DNA of 64,000 nucleotides from Ricinus communis (lineage: Eukaryota > Streptophyta > Magnoliopsida > Malpighiales > Euphorbiaceae): assembly GCF_019578655.1 (NCBI RefSeq), contig NC_063259.1:1414001-1478000 (forward strand), given 5' to 3'. The notes under the pieces were generated by a model. That model was not told where the DNA came from. It did no database searches and was given only the letters and a program-made list of their open reading frames with translations. A program made the translations under genes and the position numbers. This document shows, in pieces, positions 12,201 through 27,939 of this stretch. Numbering within the stretch: the stretch's first letter is position 1; every line of letters begins with the position of its first letter.

Positions 12201-15200
12201 CTCTAAAATTAACCCATTTAAGGGGCTGTTTTCTCAAACTCGCAAATATACCAAATTACGGGGTTATTTTCTCGGATTGATAAATATCCCCATATTACGG
12301 GGTTGTTTTCTCATATTAAAAAATTTACCCATTCTACGAGGCTATTTTCTGAGACTCGCAATTATACTACTTTTATGGGGTTGTTCTCTCTGATTTTTAA
12401 ATATACACGCTTTACGACGTTATTTTCTTATTTTGATAAATATACCACTTTTACGGGGTCATTTTCTCATATTAAATTATTAGCACTATTATAGAGTTGT
12501 TTTATCAAATTCATAAATTTACATATTTACAGAGTTATTTTGTTATATCGACAAATATACCTATTTTACAGGGTTGTTTTCTCATATTATTAAATTGCCC
12601 TATTTAAGGGGTTATTTTCTCATAGTCACAAATATACCAAACTTACGGGGTTATTTTCTCCGATTGATAAATATCCCCGTATTACAGGGTTCTTTTCTCA
12701 TATGAAAAAATTTACCCCTTCTACGACGCTGTTTTCTCATACTCGCAATTAAACTATTTTTACGGGGTTATTTTCTTATATTGATAAATATACCACTTTT
12801 ACGGCGTCATTTTCTCATATTAAATTATTAGCACTATTATGGAGTTTTTTGTCATATTTATAAATTTACACGTTTTACGAGGTTATTTTCTTATATCGAC
12901 AAATATACTCCTTTTCGGGGCTGTTTTCTCATACTCTATAACCCATTTAAGGGGTTGTTTTCTCATACTCCCAAATATACCAAAATTAAGGGGTTATTTT
13001 CTCCGATTGATAAATATCCCCGTATTACGGGGTTCTTTTCTCATATTAAAAAATTTACCCCTTCTACGTGGCTGCTTTCTCAGACTCGAAATTACACTAC
13101 TTTTACGGGGTTGTTTTCTCTGATTCATAAATATACACGTTTTATGGGGTTATCTTCTTATATTGATAAATATACTACTTTTACGGGGTAGTTTTCTCAT
13201 ATTAAATTATTAGCACTATTATGGGGTTATTTTGTCAAATTCATAAATTTACACGTTTTACGAGGTTATTTTCTTATATCGACAAATATACCCCTTTTTC
13301 GGGGCTGTTTTCTCATACTCTAAAATTAACCCCTTTAAGGGGTTATTTTCTCATACTCCCAGATATACCAAAATTATGGGGTTATTTTCTCTGATTGATA
13401 AATATCCCCATATTACGGGGTTGTTTTCTTATATTAAAAAATTTACCCCTTCTACGAGGCTGTTTTTTCAGACTCACAATTATACTAATTTTACGGGATT
13501 ATTTTCTCAGATTCATAAATATACACTTTTTACGGGGTTATTTTCATATATTGATAAATATACCACTTTTACGGGGTCGTTTTCTCATATTAAATTATTA
13601 GCACTGTTATGGGGTTATTTTCTCAAATTCATAAATTTACACGTTCTATTGAGTTATTTTCTTATATCGAAAAGTATACCCCTTTTACGGGGTTGTTTTC
13701 TGATACTTTAAAATTAACCCATTTAAGGGGTTGTTCTCCCATACTCACAAATATACCATAATTTCGAGGTTATTTTCTCCGATTGAAAATATCCCCATAT
13801 TACGAGATTGTTTTCTAATATTTATAAATATACCACTCTTACGAGGTTGTTTCTGAAAATAAAAAATTTACCCCTTCTACGAGGCTGTTTTCTCAGACTC
13901 GCAATTTCACTATCCTTATGGGATTGTTTTCTTAGATTCATAAATATAGAAGTTTTACGGGGTTATTTTCTTATATTGATAAATATACCACTTTTATGAG
14001 GTCTTTTCCTCGTATTAAATTATTAGCACTATTATGGGGTTGTTTTCTCAAATTCATAAATATACACGTTTTACAGGGTTATTTTCTTATATTGACAAAT
14101 ATACCCATTTTACGGGGTTGTTTTCTCATATTATAAAATTAACCCATTTAAGGAGTTGTTTTCTCATACTCACAAATATACCAAAATGACCAGGTTATTT
14201 TCTCCGATTGATAAATATCTCCGTATTACGTGGTTGTTTTCTCATATTAAAAAATTTAATCCTTCTACGAGGATGTTCTCTCCGACTCGCAATTACACTA
14301 CTTTTACGGGATTGTTTTCTAAGATTCATAAATATATGCGTTTTACGGGGTTATTTTCTTATATTGATAAATATACCACTTTTACAAGGTCGTTTTCTCA
14401 TATTAAATTATTAGCACTATTATGTGGTTGTTTTATCAAATTCATAAATGTACACGTTTTACGGAGTTATTTTCTTATATCGGCAAATATATCCCTTTTA
14501 CTGGGTTGTTTTCTCATACTCTAAAATAAACCCATTTAAGGGGTTGTTTTCTCATACAACCAAATATACCAAATTACGGGGTTATTTTTCTCCGATTGAT
14601 AAATATCCCCATATTACGGGGTTGTTTTCTCATATTAAAAAATTTACCCATTCTACGAGTCTGTTTTCTCAAACTCTCAATTACACTACTTTCACGGGGT
14701 TGTTTTATCAAATTCATAAATATACACATTTTATGGGTTATTTTCATATATTGATAAATATACCAGTTTTACGGGGTCATTTTCTCATATTAAATTATTA
14801 GCACTATTATGGAGTTGCTATGTCATATTCATAAATTTACATATTTACGGAGTTATTTTCTTATATCGACAACTATACCCCTTTTACAGGGTTGTTTTCT
14901 CATATAATAAAATTACCCTATTTAAGGGGTTGATTTCTCATACTCACAAATATACCAAACTTACAGGGTTATTTTTTTCGATTGATAAATATCCCCGTAT
15001 TAGAGGGGTTCTATTCTTATATTTATAAATATACGTTTCTTACGGGATTATTTTCTCATATTAAAATATTTACCCCTTCTACGAGGCTGTTTTCTCAGGC
15101 TCGCAATTACACTACTTTTGTAGGGTTGTTTTCATAAATTCATAAATATATACATTTTACTGGGTTATTTTCTTATAGATAAATATACCAGTTTTACAGG

Positions 15201-18200
15201 GTTGTTTTCTCATATTAAATTATTAGCACTATTATGGGATTGTTTTGTTAAATTCGTAAATTTTCACGTTTTACGGGGTTATTTTCTTATATCGACAAAT
15301 ATACCCCATTTACGGGGTTGTTTTCTTATACTTTAAAATTTACCCATTTAAAGGGTTGTTTCCGATATTCACAACTACAATAAAATTACAGGGTTATTTT
15401 CTCCAATTGTTAAGTTTCCCCGTGTTACAGGATTATTTTCTAATATTTATAAATATACCCCTCCTACGCGGTTGTTTTCTCATATTAAAAAATTTACTCC
15501 TTCTACAAGGCTGTTTTCTCAAACTCGCAATTACACTACTTACGGGTTGTTTTCTCAAATTCATAAATATACACGTTTTAAGAGGTTATTTTCTTCTATT
15601 CATAAATATACCACTTTTATGTGATCATTTTCTCATATTAAATTATTAGCGCTATTATGGGGTTGTTTTCTCAAATTCATAAATATACACATTTTATGAG
15701 GTTATTTTCTTATATCGACAAATATACCCTTTTTTTACGGGATTGTTTTCTCATATTATAAAATTAGCCCATTCAAGGGGTTGTTTTCTCATACTCACAA
15801 ATATACCAAAATTACGGGGTTATTTTCTCCGATTGATAAATATCCCCGTATTACGGGGTTGTTTTATCATATTAAAAAAATTTACCCCTTCTACGTGGCT
15901 ATTTTCTCATACTCGCAATTACACTACTTTTACGAGGTTATTTTCTCAGATTCATAAATATACATGTTTTACGGAGTTATTTTCTTATATTGATAAATAT
16001 ATCACTTTTAAGGGGTCCTGTTCTCATACTAAATTATTAGCACTATTATGGGGTTATTTTTTTAAATTCATAAATATACACGTTTTACGGGGTTATTAAC
16101 TTATATCGACAAATATACCATTTTTACGAGGTTGTTTTCTCATATTCTAAAATTAACCCACTTAAGGTGTTGTTTTTTCATACTTACAAACATACCAAAA
16201 TTACGGGGTTATTTTCTCCAATTGATAAATATCTCCATATTACGGGGTTGTTTTCTAATATTTATAAATATACCCCTCTTACGGGGTTGTTTTCTCATAT
16301 TATGAAATTTACCATTTCTACAAGGATGTTTTATCAGACCCACAATTAGACTAGTTTTACGGGATGGTTTTTTGAGATTCATCAATATACAAGTTTTACA
16401 GGATTATTTTCTTATATTGATAGATATACCACTTTTACGGGATCATTTTTTCATATTAAATTTTTAGCACTATTATGAGGTTGTTTTGTCAAATTTATAA
16501 ATTTACACGTCTTACGGGGTTATTTTCTTATATCGACAAATATACCACTTTTCTACGGGGTTGTTTTCTCATATTATAAAATTAACTCATTTAAGGGGTT
16601 GTTTTCTCATACTCACAAATATTCCAAAATTACGGGGTTATTTTCTCCGATTGATAAAAATCTCCGTATTACGGGGTTGTTTTCTCATATTAAACAATTT
16701 ACTGCTTCTACGAGGTTGCTTTCTCATACTCGCAATTACACTACTTTTACGGGATTGTTTTCTCAGATTTATAAATATACAAGTTTTACGGGGTTGTTTT
16801 CTTATATTGATAAACATACCACTTTTATGGGGTCATTTTTTCATATTAAATTATTAGCACTATTATGGGGTTGTTTTGTCAAATTAAAAAATATACACGT
16901 TTTACGGGGTCATTTTCTTATATCGACAAATATACCCGTTTTAGGGGGTTATTTTCTCATATTCTAAAATTAACCCATTTAAGAGGTTGTTTTTTCATAT
17001 TCACAAATATACCAAAACTACGGAGTTATTTTCTCCGATTGATAAATATCCCCGTATTACAGGCCTATTTTCTAATATCTATAAATATACTCCTCTTATG
17101 TGGTTGTTTTCTCATATAAAAAAATTCACCCCTTCTATGAGGCTGTTATCTAAGAATCGCAATTACACTACTTTTACGGATTTATTTTCTCGGATTCATA
17201 ACTATACACATTTTACAGGGTTATTTTCTTATATTGGTAAATATAGTACTTTTACGGGGTCGTCTTCTCATATTAAATTATTAGCACTATTATGGGGTTG
17301 TTTTCTCAAATTCATAAATATATATATTTTATGGGGTTATTTTCTTTCATCGACAAATATAGCCCTTTTACGGGGTTATTTTCTTATACTATAAAATTAA
17401 TGCATTTAAGGGGTTATTTTTCCATACTCACAAATATACCAAAATTACGGGGTTATTTTCTCAGATTGACAAATATCACCGTATTACGGGGTTGTTTTCT
17501 AATATTTATAAATATACCTATCTTACGGGGTTATTTTCTCAAATTAAAAAATTTACCCCTTCTACGAGGCTATTTTCTCAAACTCGCAATTACACTATCT
17601 TTACGGGGTTGTTTTCTCAGATTCATAAATATATACGTTTTACGGGGTTATTTTCTTATATTGATAAATTTACCACTTTTACGGGATCGTTTTCTCATAT
17701 TAAATTATTAGCACTATTATGGGATTGTTTTGTTAAATTCATAAATTTAAATGTTTTATAGGGTTATTTTCTTATATCGACAAATAAACCCCATTTACGG
17801 GGTTGTTTTCTTATATTCTAAAATTAACCCATTTAAGTGGTTGTTTTCTCATACTCACAAATATACCAAAATTACAAGGTTCTTTTCTCCGATTAATAAA
17901 TATACCCGTGTTACGGGGTTATTTTCTAATATTTATAAATATACCCCTCATACGCGATTGTTTTCTCATATTAAAAAATTTACTCCTTCTACGAGGTTCT
18001 TTTCTCAGACTCGCAACTACACTACTTATGGGGTTGTTTTCTCATATTCATAAATATACACATTTTACAGGGTTATTTTCTTATGTTGATAAAGATACCA
18101 CTTTTACGAGATCGTTTTTTCATATTAAATTATTAGCACTATTATGGGGTTGTTTTGTCAAATTCATAAATTTACACGTCTTACGGGGTTATTTTCTTAT

Positions 18201-21200
18201 ATCGACAAATATACCCATTTTACGGGGTTGTTTTCTCATATTATAAAATTAACCCATTTGTAGGGTTGTTTTCTCATACTCACACATACACTAGAATTGT
18301 GGGGTTATTTTCTCCGATTGATTAATCTCCCCATATTGCGGGGTTATTCTCTTAAATTAAAAAATTTACCCCTTCTACGAGGTTGTTTCCTCAAACACGC
18401 AATTACACTACTTTTACGAGATTGTTTTCTTAGATTCATAAATATACAAGTTTTACGAGGTTATTTTCTTATATTGATAAATATACCACTTTTATGAGGT
18501 CGTTTTCTCATATTAAATTATTAGCACTATTATGGGGTTATTTTGTCAAATTCATAATTATGCACGTTTTATGGGGTTATTTTCTTATATCGACAAATAT
18601 ACCACTTTTACGTGGTTGTTTTCTCATACTCTAAAATTAACCCATTTTAGGGGGTTTTTTTCCGATACTCACAAATATACCAACATTACAAAGTTATTTT
18701 TTCCGGTTGATAAATATCGCCGAATTACGGGGTTGTTTTCTAATATTTATAAATATACCATGTTTTCGAGGTTGTTTTCTCAAATTAAAAAATTTACCCC
18801 TTCTACGAGTCTGTTTTCTCAAACTCAAAATTACACTACTTTTATGGGGTTGTTTTCTCAAATTCATAAATATACACGTTTTACGAGGTTATTTTCTTAT
18901 ATTGATAAATATACTACTTTTACGGGCGCATTTTCTCATATTAAATTATTAGCAATATTATGGGGTTGTTTTCTCAAATTCATAAATATACAAGTTTTAC
19001 GGGGTTATTTTCTTATATCAACAAATATACCCCTTTTACGGGGTTGTTTTCTCATATTATAAATTTAACCCATTTAAGGGGTTGTTTTCTCATACTCACA
19101 AAAATACCAAAATTACAAGGTTATTTTCTCCTATTGATAAATATCCCCGTATTGTGGAGTTGTTTTCTCATATTAAAAAATTTACCCCTTCTACGAGGCT
19201 GTTTTCTCAGACTCGCAATTACACTACTTTAACGGGGTTGTTTTCTCAAATTCATAAATATACACGTTTTACAGGGTTATTTTCTTATATTGATAAATAT
19301 ACCACTTTTACGAAGACGTTTTCTCATATTAAATTATTAGTACTATTATAGGGTTGTTTTGTCAAATTCATAAATGTACACGTTTTACGGGATTATTTTC
19401 TTATATCGACAAATATACCCCTTTTACGAGGTTGTTTACTCATATTTTAGAATTAACCCATTTAAGGGGTTGTTTTCTCATACTCACAAATATACTGAAA
19501 TTACGAGGTTATTTTCATCGATTAATAAATATCCCCATATTACGGGGTTGTTTTCTCATATTTATTTTCTTATATTGATAAATATACCACTTTTACGAGA
19601 TCGTTTTCTCATATTAAATCATTAGCATTATTATGGGGTTGTTTTGTCAAATTCTTAAATTTACACGTTTTACGGGGTTATTTTCTTAATGTTGACAAAT
19701 ACACCCCCTTTACGGGGTTGTTTTCTCAAATTATAAAATTAACCTATTTAAGGGGTTGTTTTCTCAAACTAACGAATATACCAAAATTATGGGTTTATTT
19801 TCTTCGATTGATAAATATTCTCGTGTTACGGGGTTGATTTCTAATATTTATAAATATACCCCTCTTACGGGGTTATTTTCTCATATTAAAAAATTGACCC
19901 CTTCTGCGAGGCTGTTTTCTCAGACTCGCATTTACACTACTTTTACGGGTTGGTTTCTCACATTCATAAATATACACGTTATACGGGGTTATTTTCTTAG
20001 ATTGATAGATATACCACTTTTACGAGGTCATTTTCTAATATTAAATTATGAGCACTATTATGGGGTTGTTTTGTCAAATTTATACATATACACGTTTTAC
20101 GGGGTTATTTTCTTACATCGACAAATATACCCCTTTTACGGGGTTATTTTCTCATACTTTAAACTTAACCCATTTAAGGGGTTGTTTTCCCGTACTTACA
20201 AATATACCAAAATTTCGGGGTTATTTTCTCCGATTGATAAATACCCTCGTGTTACGGGGTTGTTTTCTAATATCCATAAATATACCCCTCTTACGGGTTT
20301 TTTTCTCATATTAAAAAATTTACCCCTTCTGTGAGGCTGTTTTCTTAGACTCGCATTTGCACTACTTTTACGGGTTGTTTTCTCAGATTCATAAATATAC
20401 ACGTTTTACGGGGTTGTTTTCTCAAATTCATAAATATACACGTTTTACGAGGTTATTTTCTTATATCGAAAAATATACCCTATTTACGGGGTTGTTTTCT
20501 CAAATTCATAAGTGTACACATTTTACTAGGTTACTTTCTTATATTGACAAATATACCACTTTTACATGGTCGTTTTTTCATATTAAGTTATTAGCACTAT
20601 TATGGGGTTGTTTTCTCAGATTTATAAGTAAACACGTTTTACGGGCTTATATTCTTATATTGATAAATATACCAGTTTTACGGGGATATTTTCTCATATT
20701 AATTATTAGCACTATTATGGGTTTGTTTTGTCAAATTCATAAATATACACGTTTACGGTGTTATTTTCTTATATCGACAAATATACCCCTTTTACGGGGT
20801 TGTTTTCTCATATTCTAAAATTAACCCATTTAAGGAGTTGGTTTTTCATACTCATAAATATACTAAAATTACGGGGTTATTTTCTCCGATTGATAAATAT
20901 CCCCGTATTACTGAGTTGTTTTCTCATATTAAAATTTTTACCCCTTCTACAAGGCTGTTTTTGCAGACTCGCAATTACACTACTTTTACGAAGTCATTTT
21001 CTTAGATTCATAAATATACCCTCTTACGGGGTTGTTTTCTCATATTAAAAAATTTACTCCTTCTACGAGGCTGTTTTCTCAAACTCGTAATTACACCATT
21101 TTTATGGGATTATTTTCTCAGATTCATAAATACATACGTTTACGGGGTTATTTTCTTATATTGATAAATATACCACTTTTAATGGGTCATTTTCTCATAT

Positions 21201-23217
21201 TAAATTATTTGCACTATTATGGGGTTGTTTTCTCAAATTCATAAATTTTGACATTTTACGAGGTCATTTTCTTATATCGACAAATATACCCCTTTTATGG
21301 GGTTGTTTTCTTATAATAGACACATTTAAGGGGTTGTTTTCTCATACTCACAAATATACCAAAATTACGGGGTTATTTTTTCCGATTGATAAATATCCCC
21401 GTATTACGGGGTTGTTTTCTAATATATTTATAAATATACCCCTCTTACGGGGTTGTTTTCTCATATTAAGAAATTTACCCCTTCTTCGAGGATGTTTTCT
21501 AAAACTCACAGTTACACTACTTTTATGGGGTTGTTTTCTCAGATTCATAAATATACAGGTTTTACGGGGTTATTTTCTTATATCGACAAATATACCCATT
21601 TTACGGGTTGTTTTCTCATATTGTAAAATTAACCCATTTAAGGGTTATTTTCTCATATTCACAAATATGCTAAAATTACGAGGTTATTTTCTCATATTAA
21701 AAATTTTACCCCTTCTATGAGGCTGTTTTCTCAGACTCGCAATTGCACTAATTTTACGGGGTTGTTTTCTCAAATTCATAAATATACACGTTTTACGTGG
21801 TTATTTTCTAATATTGATAAATATACCACTTTTACGGGGTCGTTTTCTCATATTAAATTATTAGCACTGTTATGGGGTTGTTTTCTCAAATTTACAAATA
21901 TATACTTTTACGGGGTTATTTTCTTTTATCAACTTATATACCCCTTTTACTAGGTTGTTTTCTCATATTGTAAAATTAATCCATCTAAGGGGTTGTTTTC
22001 TCATACTCACAAATGTACCAAAATTACGGGATTATTTTCTCCGATTGATAAATATCTCCGTATTACGGGGTTGTTTTCTCATATTAAAAAATTTACCCCA
22101 TTTAGGAGGTTGTTTTCTTAAACTCGCAATTGCACTACTTTTACGGGGTTGTTTTCTCATATTCATAAATATACAAGGTTTACGGGGTTATTTTCTTACA
22201 TTGATAAATATACCACTTTTACGGGGTCATTTTCTCATATTAAATTATTAGCACTATTATGGGGTTGTTTTCTCAAATTCTTCAATTTACACGTTTTACG
22301 GGGTTATTTTCTTATATCGACAAATATACCCCTTTTACGGGGTTATTTTCTCATATTAAAAAATTTACTCCATCTACGAGGCTGTTTTCTCAGACTTGCA
22401 ATTACACTACTTTTACGGGGTTGTTCTCTCAGATTCATAAATATACACGTTTTACGGGGTAATTTTCGTATATTGATAAATATACCACTTTAACGGGATC
22501 ATTTTCTTATATTAAATTATTAGAATTATTATGGGGTCGTTTTCTAATATTCATTATACACATTTTACGGGGTTATTTTCTTATGTCGATAAATATGTCA
22601 ATTTTACTTGGTTGTTTTCTCATATTACAAATTTAACCCATTAAAGGGTTATTTTCTCAAACTCACAAATATACCAAAATTACGAAGTTATTTTCTCCGA
22701 TTGATAAATGTCCCCGTATTACGGGGTTGTTTTCTCATATTAAAAAATTTACTACTTCTACGAGCTTATTTTCTCAGACTCGCAATTACACTACATTTAC
22801 GGGGTTGTTTTCCGATATTCATAAATATACACATTTTACGGTATTATTTTCTTATATTGATTAATATACCACTTTTACAGGGTCATTTTCTCATATTAAA
22901 TTATTAGCACTATTAGAGAGTTGTTTGGTGAAATTCATAAATTTACACGTTTTACGGGATTATTTTCTTATATCGACAAATATATCCTTTTACGGGGTTA
23001 TTTCTTATACTTTAAAATTAACCCATTTGAGTGGTTGTTTTTCCATACTCACAAATATACCAAAATTACGGGGTTATTTTCTCCGATTGATAAATATACC
23101 CATATTACGGAGATGTTTTCCCATATTAAAAAATTTACCGCTTCTTCCCAGATTCATAAATATACACATTTTACAGTATTATTTTCTTATATTGATTAAT
23201 ATACCACTTTTACAGGG

Positions 23218-24191
23218 TCGTTTTCTTATATTAAATTATTAGCACTATTAGGAAGTTATTTGGTGAAATTCATAAATTTACACGTTTTACGGGATTATTT
23301 TCTCATATCGAGAAATATACCTCTTTTACAGGGTTGTTTTCTTATACTTTAAAATTAACCCATTTGAGGAATTGTTTTTCTATAGTCACAAATATACCAA
23401 AATTACGGGGTTATTTTCTCCGATTGATAAATATGCCCATATTACGGGGATGTTTTATCATATTAAAAAATTTACCCCTTCGATGCGGCTGTTTTTTCAG
23501 ACTCGCAATTATACTACGTTTACGGGGTTATTTTCTCAGATTCATAAATAGACAAGTTTTACGGGCTTACTTTTTTGTATCGATAAATATAGCACTTTTA
23601 CGAGGTTGTTTTCTCATATTAAATTATTAGCACAATTATTGGGTTATTTTCTTAAATTCATAAATTTACACGTTTTACGAGGTTATTTTCTTATGTCGAC
23701 AAATACGTTTTCTTATATTAAATTATTAGCACTATTAGGAAGTTATTTGGTGAAATTCATAAATTTAAACGTTTTACGGAATTATTTTCTCATATCGAGA
23801 AATATACTTCTTTTACAGGGTTGTTTTCTTATACTTTAAAATTAACCCATTTGAGGAGTTGTTTTTCTATAGTCACAAATATACCAAAATTACGGGGTTA
23901 TTTTCTCCGATTGATAAATATGCCCATATTACGGGAATGTTTTCTCATATTAAAAAATTTACCCCTTCGATGCGGCTATTTTTTCAGACTCGCAATTATA
24001 CTACGTTTACGGGGTTGTTTTCTCAGATTCATAAATAGACAAGTTTTACGGGCTTACTTTTTTGTATCGATAAATATACCACTTTTACGAGGTTGTTTTC
24101 TCATATTAAATTATTAGCACAATTATTGGGTTGTTTTCTTAAATTCATAAATTTACACGTTTTACGAGGTTATTTTCTTATGTCGACAAAT
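23218..24191 (+). repeat. 487-bp direct duplication within the array
   Basis: Two adjacent copies, 23218-23704 and 23705-24191, about 98% identical. Diagnostic variants (TTAGGAAGTTATTTGGTG, CATATCGAGAAATATAC, ATTTGAGGA, AGATAAATAGACAAG-like changes) recur at an offset of exactly 487 bp. 487 is 12.5 monomers, so the junction near 23704 is out of the 39-bp register: a truncated monomer ending GACAAATAC abuts GTTTTCTTATATT. This is a recent local event. Confidence 0.85.
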
Positions 24192-27100
24192 ACACCCCTT
24201 TTATGGGGTTTTATTTCATATAATCTAAAATTAACCCATTTAAGTGGTTGTTTTCCCATATTCATAAATATACCTAAGTTACGGGGTTATTTTCTCCGAT
24301 TGATAAATATCTACGTATTACGGGGTTGCTTTCTAATATTTATATATATACCCATCTTACGGGGTTGTTTTCTCATATTAAAAAATTTACCCCTTCTACG
24401 AGGCTGTTTTCTCAAACTCGCAATTACACTACTTTACGCGGTTATTTTCTCAGATTCATAAATATACACGTTTTACGGGATTATTTTCTTAAATTGATAA
24501 ATATACAAATTTTACGGGGTTGTTTTCTCATATTAAATTATTAGCACTACTATGCGGTTGTTTTCTCAAATTCATAAATATACAAGTTTTATTGGATTAT
24601 TTTCTTATATCGACAAATATACCATTTTTACGGGGTAATTTTCTCATATTATAAAATTAACCTATTTAATGGGTTGTTTTCTCATTCTCACAAATATACA
24701 AAAATTACAGGGTTATGTTCTCCGATTGATAAATATCCCCGTATTACGGGGTTGTTTTCTAATATTTATAAATATACCCCTCTTACAGGGTTGTTTTCTC
24801 ATATTAAAAAATTTGCCCCTTCTACGAGGCTGTTTTCTCAGACTCACAATTACAATACTTTTACGGTGTTGTTTTCTCAAATTCATAAATTTACATGTTT
24901 TATGAGGTTATTTTCTTATATCGATAAATATACCACTTTTACGGGGTCGATTTCTCTTATTATATTATTACCACTATTATGTGGTTGTTTTCTAAAATTC
25001 ATAAATATACCAAAATTACGTGGTTATTTTCTCCGATTGATAAATATCACCGTATTACGGGGTTGTTTTCTAATATATATAAATATAGTCCTCTTACGGG
25101 GTTGGTTTCTCATATAAAAAATTTACCCCTTCTATGAGGTTGTTTTCTCAGACTCGCAATTGCACTACTTTTAAGGGGTTGTTTTCTCAAATTCATAATT
25201 ATACTAATTTTACGGGGTTATTTTCTTATATCGATAAATACACCACTTTTACGGGGTCGTTTTCTCATATTAAATTATTAGCACTATTATGGAGTTGTTT
25301 TGTCAAATTCACAAATTTACACGTTTTACGGGATTATTTTCTTATATAGATAAATATACCACTTTTACGAGGTCATTTTCTCATATTAAATTATTAGCAC
25401 TGTTATGGAGTTGTTTTGTCAAATTCATAAATTTACACGTTTTACAGGGTTATTTTCCTATATCAACAAATATACCCATTTTACAGGGTTGTTTTCTCAT
25501 AATATAAAATTAATCCATTTAAGGAGTTGTTCTCTCATATTCACAAATATATCAAAATTATGGGGTTATTTTCTCCAATTGATAAATTTCTTCGTTTTAC
25601 GGGATTGTTTTATGATATTAAAAAATTTACCCCTTCTATGAGGCTGTTTTCTCAGACTCGCAATTACACTACTTTTACGGGGTTGCCTTCTCAGATTCAT
25701 AAATATACACATTTTTCTTGGGTTATTTTTTTATGTCGATAAATATATCACTTTTACAGTGTCATTTTCTCATATTAAATTATTAGCACTATTATGAAGT
25801 TGTTTTGTCAAATTCATAAATTTACACGTTGTACATGGTTATTTTCTTATATCGATAAATATACCCCTTTTACGGGGTTGTTTTCTCATATTATAAAATT
25901 AACCCCTTTTAGGGATTGTTTTCTCACACTCATAAATATACCAAAATTACGGGGTTATTTTCACCGATTGTTAAATATCCCCGTATTACGGGGTTGTTTT
26001 CTCATATTAAAAGATTTACCCCTTCTACAAGACTATTTTTTCAGATTCGCAATTACACTACTTTTACAGGGTTGTTTTCTTAGATTCATAAATATACACG
26101 TTTTACGGGGTTATTTTCTTATATCGATAAATATATTACTTTTACGGGGTCGTTTTCTCATATTAAATTATTAGCACTATTATGGAGTTGTTTTGTCAAA
26201 TTCAAAAATTTACAAGTTTTACGGGGTTATTATCTTATATCGACAAATATACCCCTTTTATGGGGTTATTTTCTCATATTATAAAATTAACCCATTTAAG
26301 GGGTTGTTTTCTCATACTCACAAATATACCAAAATTACGAGGTTGTTTTATCCGATTGATAAATATCCTCGTATGACGGGGTTGTTTTCTAATATTAAAA
26401 AATTTACCCCTTTTACGAGACTATTTTCTCAAATTCGCAATTACACTACTTTTAGGGGGTTGTTTCCTTACATTCATAAATACACACGTTTTACGGGGTT
26501 ATTTTCTTATATTGATAAATATACAATTTTTACGGGGTCGTTTTCTCATATTAAGTTATTAGCACTATTTTGGGATTGTTTTGTCCAATTTATAGATTTA
26601 CACATTTTACGGGGTTATTTTCTTACATCGACACATATATCCCTTTTACGGGGTTGTTTTCTCATACTCTAAAATTAACCCCTTTAAGGGGTTATTTTCT
26701 CATACTCACAAATACACAAAAATTATGGGGTTATTTTCTCCGATTGATAAATATCCCTGTATTACGGTGTTGTTTTCTCATAGCAAAAAATTTACCCCTT
26801 CTACGATGCTGTTTTCTCAGACTCACAATTACACTACTTTTACGGGGTTATTTTCTTATATCGATAAATATACCACTTTTTTACGTGTTTATTTTCTCAT
26901 ATTAAATTGTTAGCACTATTACGGAATTGTTTTGTAAAATTCATAAATTTACATTTTTTATGGGGTTATTTTCTTATATCTACACATATACCCCTTTTAC
27001 GAGGTTGTTTTCTCATACTCTGAAATTAACCCCTTTAAGGGGTTGTTTTCTCATACTCACAATATACAAAAATTACAGGGTTATTTTTTTCGATTGATAA

Positions 27101-27939
27101 ATATCCCTGTATTACGGTGTTGTTTTCTCATATAAAAAAATTTACCCCTTCTACGAGGCTATTTTCTCAGACTCGCAATTACACTACTTTTACGGGGCTA
27201 TTTTCTCAGATTCATAAATATACATGTTTTACGGGATTATTTTCTTATATTGATAAATATATCACTTTTACGGGGCCATTTTCTCATATTAAATTATTAG
27301 CACTATTACGAAGTTGTTTTGTCAAATTCATAAATTTATACATTTTACGGTGTTATTTTTTTTATATCGACAAATATACCCCTTTTACGGGGTTGTTTTC
27401 TCATATTATAAAATTAACCCATTTAAGGGGTTGGTTTCTAATACTCACAAATATATCAAAATTACGGTGTTATTTGCTCCAATTGATAAATATTCCTGTA
27501 TGATGGGGTTGTTTTCTAATATTAAAAAATTTACCCCTTCTATGAGACTGTTTTCTGAGACTCGTAATTACACTATTACGAATTTGTTTCCTTAAATTCA
27601 TAAATACATACATTTTATGGGGTTATTTTCTTATATTGATAAATATACGACTTTTACGGGGTCATTTTCTCATATTAAGTTATTAGCACTATTTTGGGAT
27701 TGTTTTGTCCAATTCATAAATTGACACATTTTACGAGGTTACTTTCTTATATCGACAAATATACCCCTTTTACGGGGTTGTTTTCTCATACTTTAAAATT
27801 AATCCATTTAAGGGGTTGTTTTCTCATACTCACAAATATACCAAAATTACGTGGTTATTTTCTTTGATTGAGATATATTGCTGTATTACGAGGTTATTTT
27901 TTTATATCGACAAATATACCCCTTTTACGGGGTTATTTT

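Noticed and set aside
20196..21548. Minus-strand ORFs with ENNPV and RKQPH repeats
   Set aside because: Antisense readings of the same 13-codon repeat.
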